Notes under the pieces: generated by a model | Databases searched by the model: none | Told to the model about the DNA's origin: nothing | Seen by the model: only the letters and a program-made list of their open reading frames with translations | Part shown: piece after piece, positions 1 through 5,783 of the stretch | Layout of the letters: each line of letters opens with the position of its first letter | How positions within the stretch are numbered: the first letter of the stretch is position 1 | Assembly (NCBI GenBank): GCA_003522945.1 | Contig: DPHR01000138.1 | Coordinates: 20,700 to 28,846 of the forward strand | Reading direction: 5' to 3' | DNA from: Clostridiales bacterium | GTDB taxonomy: Bacteria; Bacillota; Clostridia; Oscillospirales; Oscillospiraceae | Length of the DNA: 8,147 bases | Translations under genes and position numbers: made by a program

Positions 1-10
1 GCGCAAACTC

Positions 11-23
11 TGCGAGGCTTTTT
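11..23. terminator. Possible half of a bidirectional terminator, cut by the window edge
   Basis: TGCGAGGCTTTTT (plus strand), equivalent to AAAAAGCCTCGCA on the minus strand, begins six bases after the stop of the small gene. A run of A followed by a GC-rich block is how the first half of a bidirectional rho-independent terminator looks. The partner arm would lie beyond position 1, so this cannot be confirmed here. If real, it marks the end of the operon. Confidence 0.35.
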
Positions 24-28
24 GCTGC

Positions 29-310
29 TTATTCGTGGTCAAAAATGGTCTTGCCATCGAGCAGGGGGCCGAATGTTTCTTTCCAGGTGCGGTGCGGCTC
101 GCTCGCGTCGTAGAGCGGGAGCGCGGCGGCGTCCATGTCCATGCAGATCATAAGATCAAACCGGTTCGGCCGCTCGGAGCAGGAGGGGAATATGTCCACG
201 CCGTGGACGCCCTCGATCGTGAGCGTCCGGGCGAAGATCGCTTCGATCTCCGGCAGATACTCCCGCCACGGTGTGCCGGGGCGGAATTTGGAAATAATGT
301 AGTGCTTCAT
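29..310 (-). CDS. Small Dabb-like (dimeric alpha/beta barrel) protein, function unknown
   Basis: 93 residues, soluble, no signal peptide or membrane segment. The layout fits a stress-responsive A/B barrel (Dabb) fold: first strand KHYIISKF (2-9), a helix about 15-30 (WREYLPEIEAIFARTL), the turn IEGVHGVDIFPSC (32-44), the strand FDLMICMDMD (51-60), and a last helix and strand containing SEPHRTWKETFGPLLDGKTIFDHE (70-93). His73 in SEPH sits where Dabb proteins usually have a conserved His. Such proteins are generally small homodimers with poorly known roles. The match is recognised from pattern, not from a search. The ATG is fixed by an ATGA overlap with the GH13 stop (310-307). A longer in-frame start at 352 would add 14 Arg-rich residues translated from within the GH13 gene and is unlikely. 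The location makes it the last visible gene of the glycogen operon; whether it acts on sugars, binds a partner or simply rides along is unknown. Confidence 0.8.
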   Translation of the reverse strand: MKHYIISKFRPGTPWREYLPEIEAIFARTLTIEGVHGVDIFPSCSERPNRFDLMICMDMDAAALPLYDASEPHRTWKETFGPLLDGKTIFDHE

Positions 311-1947
311 TCCAGAATATACCCCCTTCCCGGTACGGTGACGCCGAAGCATTCAACGGCTTCTTCTCCGCGGTTGACAAGCGCGAGCACGGAGCCGCTT
401 TCGTCAAACCGGCGGCAGCCGAGCACGTTCTCGCCGAAGAACACCATTTCGCACTCACCCCGCCGCAGCAGCGGCGTTTCCTGATACATGGCGGTGAGAC
501 TCCGGACAAAATCCGTGAGCGGGGCGTTGCCCTTGCCCCACGGGAAGCTCCCGCGGTTATAGGGGTCCGTGCCGCCGGTCATGCCGGCCTCATCGCCGTA
601 GTAAATGCTCGGCACACCCGGCAGAGCAAACTGGAGGAACATCGCCATTTTCAGCGCGTTCACATCGCCGCCGAGCACCGTGAGCACGCGGGCGCGGTCG
701 TGACTGCCGATGAGATTGAGCGCGGCATAGAGATTCTCCTTCGGGTAATGCTCCTGGATCGTCCAGAACGCGTCGCAGGCGGCCAGCGCATGGATCTTGC
801 CCAGCAGGAAGTCGAGCACTGCGGTGCGGAACGGATAGTGCATCGTCGCGTCCAGCTCGCTGCCGAGGAAATACTCGCGCAGCGCGCCGTAGCTCACCTT
901 GTTGGAGGCGTCCTCCCAGACCTCGCCGAGAAGGAGAGAATCTTCTTTCTCTTCCTTCATCGCCGTGCGGATGTCGCGGATGAGGCTGTCCGGCAGCTCG
1001 TCGGCAACGTCCAGCCGCCAGCCGGAAGCGCCGCGCCGCAGCCAGCGGCGCACCACGCCGTCCTCGCCGCAGAGAAATTCCCGGAACGAGGGATCGTTTT
1101 CCTCCACGTTCGGGAGATCGGGAACGTCCCACCAGCATTCGTAGCCGTGGCGGTACTGATCGCCGAAGCGGAACCAGGAGCGGTATTTTTCCGCCGTGCC
1201 GTAGTTTCCGAACTTGTCAAAGTACACGCTGTCCGCGCCGGTGTGGTTGAATACGCCGTCGAGCACGATGCGGATGCCGCGCTTCCGTGCGGCTTCGCAG
1301 AGCGATTCAAAATCCTTTTTCCTGCCGAGCAGCGGATCGACGCGGGTATAGTCCGCCGTGTCGTACCGGTGGTTGCTTGCCGCCTCAAAGATCGGGTTCA
1401 GGTACAGGACCGTGACGCCGAGCGAGGCGAGATACGGCAGCTTTTCCTCAATGCCCCGGAGCGTTCCGCCCCAGAACGGCCACGAGGATACGTCCCCGTT
1501 TTCCGCGCGGGGATAGAACACCGGCGTATCCCAGTCGCGCACGAGAAAGCGGTGCGTGCCGCGGCGCGCCTCCGGCTCGCGCGGCGTCCAGTCGCGCTCG
1601 CGGGCAAAGCGGTCCGGAAAGATCTGATAGACGACGCCGTCCTTCCACCAGTCGGGGACGGCGGCTTTTTTGTATACGGTGATCTGCCAGGCGCACGTCT
1701 CGTCGTCTCCGGTACGGAACGAGTACCAGAGCACGCACGGCGTTTCGGGCAGCGTCACCGTGACGGAAAACCGCCCGCCGCCTTCGGCGGTCATGGGGAG
1801 AAACGTATCCTCGCCCGTGAACGGGTGCAGCCGGAGCGTCATGTCCGCCGCGCCCGCCTTTTCCGCGGCGAGATATACCTCCGTGCCGGTCTCGGCGGCG
1901 CCGAACGGACGGCGGAAGGCACTGTTTCTGGATTCGTGTACGATCAT
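307..1947 (-). CDS. Intracellular GH13 alpha-amylase family enzyme (neopullulanase/amylopullulanase-like)
   Basis: Retaining alpha-glucan hydrolase, 546 residues, probably acting on alpha-1,4 and perhaps alpha-1,6 links of glycogen or malto-oligosaccharides. No signal peptide or membrane segment, so cytoplasmic. An N-terminal beta-sandwich (about 1-95) precedes the catalytic barrel, which opens at DWWKDGVVYQIFPDRFA (99-115). The GH13 regions are intact: LYLNPIFEAASNHRYDTADY (181-200), region I DGVFNH (Asp230-His235), region II GWRLDVADE with nucleophile Asp313, region III GEVW with acid/base Glu342, and region IV GSHD with stabiliser Asp417. Region V reads VPDLPN (275-280), unlike the MPKLN of classic neopullulanases, so exact specificity is uncertain. 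A C-terminal beta domain (from about 495) ends in GRGYILE. The gene overlaps glgA upstream and the small gene downstream by ATGA, linking it to glycogen turnover. The family is secure; the EC activity is not. Confidence 0.93.
   Translation of the reverse strand: MIVHESRNSAFRRPFGAAETGTEVYLAAEKAGAADMTLRLHPFTGEDTFLPMTAEGGGRFSVTVTLPETPCVLWYSFRTGDDETCAWQITVYKKAAVPDWWKDGVVYQIFPDRFARERDWTPREPEARRGTHRFLVRDWDTPVFYPRAENGDVSSWPFWGGTLRGIEEKLPYLASLGVTVLYLNPIFEAASNHRYDTADYTRVDPLLGRKKDFESLCEAARKRGIRIVLDGVFNHTGADSVYFDKFGNYGTAEKYRSWFRFGDQYRHGYECWWDVPDLPNVEENDPSFREFLCGEDGVVRRWLRRGASGWRLDVADELPDSLIRDIRTAMKEEKEDSLLLGEVWEDASNKVSYGALREYFLGSELDATMHYPFRTAVLDFLLGKIHALAACDAFWTIQEHYPKENLYAALNLIGSHDRARVLTVLGGDVNALKMAMFLQFALPGVPSIYYGDEAGMTGGTDPYNRGSFPWGKGNAPLTDFVRSLTAMYQETPLLRRGECEMVFFGENVLGCRRFDESGSVLALVNRGEEAVECFGVTVPGRGYILE
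322..330 (-). promoter_or_regulatory. Ribosome binding site of the terminal small gene
   Basis: GGAAGGGGG on the minus strand, inside the last codons of the GH13 gene, ends 11 bases before the ATG at 310-308. The spacing is slightly long but workable, and it supports translation of the small gene in addition to coupling. Confidence 0.55.
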
Positions 1948-3389
1948 GTGAAAAGACCTCGGTACAGCTTGCGGTATTCGAGCGCGCTCGCGCGCCAGGA
2001 GAAATCCTTCGCCATGCCCTGCGCGGCGAGATTGCCCCACGCGACGGGGCTTTCAGTGTACAGGCGGCACGCCTCCTGCGTCGTGAAGAGCAGCTCGTGG
2101 GCATTGAAATTCAGGAAGCCGAAACCGGTGCCCTCGCCGGTGTAGCGGTTGTAGGGCTCAACGCTGTCGGCAAGTCCGCCGGTCTGCCGCACGACGGGCA
2201 CGGTGCCGTAGCGCATGGAGATCATCTGGCTCAGGCCGCACGGCTCAAAGCGCGAGGGCATGAGGAAAATGTCCGCTCCGGCGTACATCCGGCGGGAAAG
2301 CGGCTCGGAAAAGCGGATCTGGGCGCTGAACCGACCGGGGTGCCGGGCCTCCAGCGCGCGGTAGTAGTCCTCATACGCCCGGTCGCCCGTGCCGAGCACG
2401 GCGATCTGCGCGCAGGAGAGCATTTCCTCCGCCACGGCGTTGAGAAGATCGAAGCCCTTCTGCTCCGTCAAACGGCTGACGCACACGCAGAGGGGGACTT
2501 CACTATCGACGGTGAGGCCGAGCTCCTCCTGCAGCGCCTTCTTGTTCGCCGCTTTGCCGTCGGGGTCGGTATAGTTTTGCACGAGCGCCTTGTCCTTCGC
2601 GGGATCGTAGGAAACGGTGTCGATGCCGTTTAAGATGCCGGAGAGAATGTCGTGCCGCCGCAGGAAGAGATCCTGCAGTCCCTCGCCGAAATACGGCGTG
2701 CAGATCTCCCTGGCGTACGTCGGGCTGACGGTCGTGACGCGGTCGGAGTAGCTGACAGCCCCGGCAAGATAATTGACGCACTTTCCGTCGTCCCGCAGAA
2801 GCTGATTGCGCGCCGCGGCCACGCCGTCCAGACCGAGAATGTCGCTGAGGACGTGGGGGTTATACTGCCCCTGAAATTTGAGATTGTGGATCGTGAACAC
2901 GGTGCGGATGTCGCTGTAGCCGGGGGCGTAGCGGTACTGCTCGCGCAGAAACACCGGCGCGAGCGCCGTGTGCCAGTCGTTGCAGTGGAGAATGTTCGGG
3001 AAAAAGTCCGGCAGATACCGGCAGCATTCGCAGATGGCCTTGGCGAAGAACGCCATGCGTTCGCCGTCGTCAAAGTAGCCGTAAGCGCCGTCGCGCCCGA
3101 AGTAATATTCGTTATCGAGAAAATACCAAGTGACGCCGCCGCGCCGCAGCTCGAAGAGCCCGCAGTACTGGCTGCGCCAGCCGAGCGGGACATAGAACGA
3201 GCAGAGGAACTTCATCTTCTTCTGATACTCGGCGGGGATCTGCCGGAGCTTCGGCAGCACGACGCGCATCTCGATCGTCGGGCACTGCACCGCGCCGGGG
3301 AGAGACGCCGCCACGTCGCCGAGACCGCCGGTCTTCATAAAGGGGGCGGCTTCAAACGCGGCAAAGAGAACGCGCAGCTTTTCCTTCAT
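1944..3389 (-). CDS. glgA: Glycogen synthase, ADP-glucose dependent (GT5)
   Basis: Transfers glucose from ADP-glucose to the non-reducing end of alpha-1,4-glucan; cytoplasmic. 481 residues, close to the usual 475-485. The N-terminal GT5 domain starts with VLFAAFEAAPF and the KTGGL substrate loop (Lys19-Leu23), followed by YGYFDDGERMAFFAKA (103-118) and the NDWH segment (137-140). The C-terminal GT-B domain has SRLTEQKGFDLL (305-316) with Arg306 and Lys311 as expected nucleotide-sugar contacts, and PSRFEPCGLSQM (378-389) with Glu382 aligning with the essential E. coli Glu377. GTVPVVRQTGGLADSV (395-410) completes the donor site. The start is fixed by the ATGA overlap with glgD and by the family N-terminus. 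The TGA stop overlaps the start of the GH13 gene in the same way. It uses the product of GlgC/GlgD, the two genes just upstream. Very secure. Confidence 0.97.
   Translation of the reverse strand: MKEKLRVLFAAFEAAPFMKTGGLGDVAASLPGAVQCPTIEMRVVLPKLRQIPAEYQKKMKFLCSFYVPLGWRSQYCGLFELRRGGVTWYFLDNEYYFGRDGAYGYFDDGERMAFFAKAICECCRYLPDFFPNILHCNDWHTALAPVFLREQYRYAPGYSDIRTVFTIHNLKFQGQYNPHVLSDILGLDGVAAARNQLLRDDGKCVNYLAGAVSYSDRVTTVSPTYAREICTPYFGEGLQDLFLRRHDILSGILNGIDTVSYDPAKDKALVQNYTDPDGKAANKKALQEELGLTVDSEVPLCVCVSRLTEQKGFDLLNAVAEEMLSCAQIAVLGTGDRAYEDYYRALEARHPGRFSAQIRFSEPLSRRMYAGADIFLMPSRFEPCGLSQMISMRYGTVPVVRQTGGLADSVEPYNRYTGEGTGFGFLNFNAHELLFTTQEACRLYTESPVAWGNLAAQGMAKDFSWRASALEYRKLYRGLFT
1956..1960 (-). promoter_or_regulatory. 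Ribosome binding site of the GH13 gene inside the end of glgA
   Basis: GAGGT on the minus strand lies eight bases before the ATG at 1947-1945. It supports that ATG over an in-frame upstream start at 2040, which would put 31 residues without family character ahead of the protein and overlap glgA by about 97 bases. Confidence 0.7.
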
Positions 3390-4483
3390 ACAACGCCGCC
3401 TTTCGCCAGCACGCAGGGATGCTCCGCCGTGCCGCAGACGATCTTGTTCTCGGAAACGGTGACGTTTTTATCGCACACGACGTTTTCAAGCCGCGCGCCC
3501 GCCTTGACGACGCACTTTTCCATCAGCACGCAGTTTTTTACGACCGCGCCCTTTTCGATGCGGACGTTGCGGAAGCACACGCTGTTCTCCACGCTGCCCT
3601 CAACGATGCTGCCGGCGGTCATAACGGAGTTTTTCACCGCGGAGCCGGGGGCATAGAGCGCGGGCGGCGTGTCGTGCGCCTTGGTGCGGATGGGCCGGTC
3701 GGACTGGAAGAGCTCGCGGCGGACGGAGCTGTCGAGCAGATCGAGGCTGGCGCGGAAATAGTCCTCCATGCCGTCCATGAAGGCGACATAGCCGTCAAAA
3801 GCGCAGCAGCCGACGGCGACCTCCGGCAGAACGTGGGCGAGAATGTCAAGAAAATCCATATAGTCGAGTGCGGCATAGTCGCGCGCCATGCGGAGCAGGA
3901 ACGACTTATCGACGATGAAGCAGTCAAGCAGGAGGTTTTCGCCCTCGTCCGCGCGCCGGATGCCGGCGACGGTGTCGCCGTCGAGCGTGAGATAGCGCCC
4001 CGGGCGCTTCTCGCCCGGCTGCATTTTCTTATAGAGCAGCGTGACGGGCTTGCCCTCCAGCTCGTGCCTGGTGATCATCGGCTGATAGTCGATATTCGCC
4101 ACGAGCGTGCCGGAGCTGACGAGGATATAGTCGCCGTCGCCCTGACGGAGATATTCCAGATTGTGCAGCAGATCGCGGAAGAGAAAACGGGCGTTCTCTT
4201 CGTGGAAGCCGAACACCGTGCCGGGCAGAATGTAAAGACCGCCCTCCTTGCGGGATAGGTCCCACGGCTTGCCCGCGCCGACGTGATCTATGATGCTGCG
4301 GTAGAAATACGGCGTGACGAGTCCCACCGTCTGGATGCGGGAGTTCACCATGTTGCTCAAAGCAAAGTCGAGCAGGCGGTAGCGCCCGCCGAACGGGATG
4401 CTCGCTGCCGGGCGCACCTCGGTAACGGAGCCGAAGCCGGGAACGGAATAGTTGGTGGAAATAAGGCCGATCGTGCGGTTCAT
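3386..4483 (-). CDS. glgD: ADP-glucose pyrophosphorylase GlgD subunit (non-catalytic paralogue of GlgC)
   Basis: Regulatory/modulating partner of GlgC: in Bacillota that have been studied, GlgD has little or no activity alone and raises or tunes activity in a GlgC/GlgD hetero-oligomer. 365 residues. Homology to GlgC is clear from PFGGRYRLLDFALSN (30-44), GAGKPWDL (69-76) and the C-terminal beta-helix (about 275-350, e.g. GSAVKNSVMTAGSIVEGSVE). Catalytic signatures are gone: the N-terminus reads TNYSVPGFGSVTEVRP in place of the GGxGxRL loop; the SGDH catalytic Asp region is VSSGTLVANIDY (122-133); the EGTADAI and FAEKP segments have no counterpart. Such loss is normal for GlgD and is not a sign of a pseudogene. 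The stop overlaps the glgA start in ATGA (3389-3386), implying translational coupling. It presumably arose by duplication of glgC. Confidence 0.96.
   Translation of the reverse strand: MNRTIGLISTNYSVPGFGSVTEVRPAASIPFGGRYRLLDFALSNMVNSRIQTVGLVTPYFYRSIIDHVGAGKPWDLSRKEGGLYILPGTVFGFHEENARFLFRDLLHNLEYLRQGDGDYILVSSGTLVANIDYQPMITRHELEGKPVTLLYKKMQPGEKRPGRYLTLDGDTVAGIRRADEGENLLLDCFIVDKSFLLRMARDYAALDYMDFLDILAHVLPEVAVGCCAFDGYVAFMDGMEDYFRASLDLLDSSVRRELFQSDRPIRTKAHDTPPALYAPGSAVKNSVMTAGSIVEGSVENSVCFRNVRIEKGAVVKNCVLMEKCVVKAGARLENVVCDKNVTVSENKIVCGTAEHPCVLAKGGVV
3396..3403 (-). promoter_or_regulatory. Weak ribosome binding site of glgA inside the end of glgD
   Basis: AAAGGCGG on the minus strand, with the AAAGG core about nine bases before the glgA ATG, is a poor match to the consensus. 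Together with the ATGA overlap this suggests that glgA translation relies largely on ribosomes finishing glgD. Confidence 0.5.
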
Positions 4484-4489
4484 AATGTT

Positions 4490-4497
4490 CCCTCCCT
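4490..4497 (-). promoter_or_regulatory. Ribosome binding site of glgD
   Basis: AGGGAGGG on the minus strand, six bases before the glgD ATG, fills most of the 18-base glgC-glgD gap. It is as strong as the glgC site, consistent with similar production of the two partner subunits. Confidence 0.8.
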
Positions 4498-4501
4498 TAA
4501 A

Positions 4502-5638
4502 TTAAACGTCCACTTCCATCACGGCGTTCTCGCCGATGACGGTGATCTTGCCCGGCGCTCCGACGGCCGCATCGGCGGCGATGGAGGCGTTTTCGTTGAG
4601 GATCGTGCGCTCAACGCACGCGCCCGCGCCGACGGTCGATTCCGGAAGCAGGATGGAGTCGCGCACCACCGCGCCCTTTTCCACCGTGACGCCGGGGGAG
4701 AGGATGGAATTGTATACCTCGCCGAAGATCTCGCAGCCGTTGCAGATCATGCTGTGCTCCACGCGGCCATCCCCGCCGATGAAATGGGAGGGGTGCTCGT
4801 TGAAGTTGGAGAGAATATGCATGCGCGTGTCGTGCAGACGGAACTCGGCGTTTTCGCCGAGCAGCTCCATCTGCGTGGAGTAGTAGCTCGGGATTGTGCC
4901 GACGTCCTTCCAGTAGCCGGAGAACTGATAGGCGAAGAGGTTTTTGCCCTGTCCGAGCAGCGTCGGGATGATGTTCTTGCCGAAGTCCTTGTCGCTTTCG
5001 GGATCGGCGTGGTCGGCGAGCAGCGCCGCGCGCAGCACCGGCCAGGTGAAAATGTAAATGCCCATGGAGGCAAGATTGCTCTCCGGCTGCTTCGGCTTTT
5101 CGGCAAAGCGCGTGATGCGCATGTCCTGATCGACGGACATGATGCCGAAGCGGCTGGCCTCCTCCCACGGCACGGTCTTGACCGCAACGGTGAGATCCGC
5201 GCCCATGAGCTTGTGGAAGTCGAGCATCAGGTTGTAGTCCATCTGGTAGAGATGGTCGCCGGAGAGAATGATGACATACTCGGGGTCGTAGCCGTCGAGA
5301 AAGTCGATGTTGTGGTAAATCGCGTCGGCGGTGCCTTCGTACCATTCGCCGCCGGTCTGCGTGGCATACGGCGGGAGAATGTGCACGCCGCCCCAGGCTG
5401 CGTCCAGATCCCATGCCGCGCCCGTGCCGAGATACCGGTTGAGCAGCGACGGCTTATACTGGATCAGCACACCGACGGTATCGATGCCGGAGTTGACGCA
5501 GTTGGAAAGGGAAAAATCGATCATGCGGTATTTCCCACCGAACGACACGGCGGGCTTGGCGATCTTCTCCGTCAGAACACCCAGACGGCTGCCCTGGCCG
5601 CCCGCCAGGAGCATGGCTACGCATTCTTTTTTTCGCAT
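4502..5638 (-). CDS. glgC: Glucose-1-phosphate adenylyltransferase, catalytic subunit
   Basis: Makes ADP-glucose and pyrophosphate from glucose-1-phosphate and ATP, the committed and usually regulated step of bacterial glycogen synthesis; cytoplasmic. 378 residues, normal for the Bacillota form. The N-terminal nucleotidyltransferase domain carries the nucleotide loop AGGQGSRLG (12-20), KPAVSFGGKYRMIDFSLSN (28-46), EGTADAI (101-107), the catalytic SGDH with Asp128 (E. coli Asp142 equivalent), the glucose-1-phosphate site FAEKP with Lys181 (E. coli Lys195 equivalent), and GYWKDVGT (241-248). The C-terminal part from about 287 is a left-handed beta-helix of hexapeptide-like turns, the assembly and allosteric domain. 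All key residues are present, so this is the active partner of the adjacent GlgD. It has a strong ribosome binding site and ends in TAA 18 bases before glgD. Very secure; kinetic regulation cannot be read from the sequence. Confidence 0.97.
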   Translation of the reverse strand: MRKKECVAMLLAGGQGSRLGVLTEKIAKPAVSFGGKYRMIDFSLSNCVNSGIDTVGVLIQYKPSLLNRYLGTGAAWDLDAAWGGVHILPPYATQTGGEWYEGTADAIYHNIDFLDGYDPEYVIILSGDHLYQMDYNLMLDFHKLMGADLTVAVKTVPWEEASRFGIMSVDQDMRITRFAEKPKQPESNLASMGIYIFTWPVLRAALLADHADPESDKDFGKNIIPTLLGQGKNLFAYQFSGYWKDVGTIPSYYSTQMELLGENAEFRLHDTRMHILSNFNEHPSHFIGGDGRVEHSMICNGCEIFGEVYNSILSPGVTVEKGAVVRDSILLPESTVGAGACVERTILNENASIAADAAVGAPGKITVIGENAVMEVDV

Positions 5639-5646
5639 GGACAAGT

Positions 5647-5654
5647 ACCTCCCT
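5647..5654 (-). promoter_or_regulatory. Ribosome binding site of glgC; decides the start codon
   Basis: On the minus strand AGGGAGGT lies 8 bases before the ATG at 5638-5636. A TTG two codons upstream (5644-5642) would be only two bases from this Shine-Dalgarno sequence, which is too close. The ATG is therefore chosen as the start. Confidence 0.85.
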
Positions 5655-5707
5655 AAGTATATCGTAATGGACTTAACAAACGGGGGAATGAAAGGGCTTC
5701 TCCGGGA

Positions 5708-5779
5708 GGGAGGAGCAGAGCCCCTCCCCTACAGGAAGATATCGGGAAGCTCCCGTAGGGGCGGGGCTCTGCCCCGCCC
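5708..5779. repeat. Two inverted palindromes (REP-pair/MITE-like element) between glgP and glgC
   Basis: The left arm (5708-5732) and right arm (5755-5779) are 25-base inverted copies that agree at 22 of 25 positions, around a 22-base centre. Each arm is also a palindrome. The right one is GGGCGGGGC-TCT-GCCCCGCCC, a perfect 9-bp stem with a 3-base loop (5759-5779). The left one is GGGAGGAGC-AGA-GCCCCTCCC, a 9-position stem with one A-C mismatch (5708-5728). The centre holds a smaller CGGGA-AGC-TCCCG hairpin (5743-5755). The RNA can therefore fold either as one long hairpin or as separate short ones. This is the layout of REP doublets (BIME/REPIN) or short MITEs. No open reading frame or obvious target-site duplication is visible. 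Possible roles are 3'-end stabilisation of glgP mRNA, attenuation of glgC, or a passive genomic repeat. The structure is seen directly; the class is inferred. Confidence 0.8.
5759..5779 (-). terminator. Possible transcription attenuator or mRNA-stabilising hairpin after glgP
   Basis: A perfect 9-bp GC hairpin with a 3-base loop begins four bases after the glgP stop codon (TGA at 5786-5784). No U-tract follows on the minus strand; the next bases continue into the centre of the repeat element. A classical rho-independent terminator is therefore unlikely. Partial termination, RNA processing or protection of the glgP 3' end are reasonable alternatives, and any of them would set glgP expression apart from glgCDA. 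Confidence 0.3.
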
Positions 5780-5783
5780 GCTT

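Noticed and set aside
1945..2040. Longer GH13 protein starting at 2040 within glgA
   Set aside because: The 31 extra residues are Arg-rich and are the glgA sequence read in another frame; the ATG at 1947 has a good ribosome binding site and the same ATGA overlap as the neighbouring junctions.
700..2145. Long plus-strand open frame (481 codons) opposite the GH13 gene and the end of glgA
   Set aside because: Lies antisense to strongly supported coding sequence with intact catalytic motifs; composition is typical of an antisense shadow in high-GC DNA.
2652..3656. Plus-strand open frame (334 codons) opposite glgA and glgD
   Set aside because: Antisense shadow across an ATGA junction; no motif or initiation signal.
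5636..5644. TTG at 5644-5642 as the glgC start
   Set aside because: It is only two bases from the Shine-Dalgarno sequence, whereas the ATG at 5638 has an 8-base spacer and gives a normal family N-terminus (MRKKECVAMLLAGG).
4283..5656. Plus-strand open frame (457 codons) opposite glgC and the start of glgD
   Set aside because: Same antisense shadow effect; no recognisable domain, and it crosses the glgC-glgD gap without any feature of its own.
5656..5661. TATACT on the minus strand upstream of glgC as a possible -10 box
   Set aside because: No acceptable -35 hexamer lies 15-19 bases upstream, and initiation about seven bases downstream would fall inside the Shine-Dalgarno sequence of glgC.
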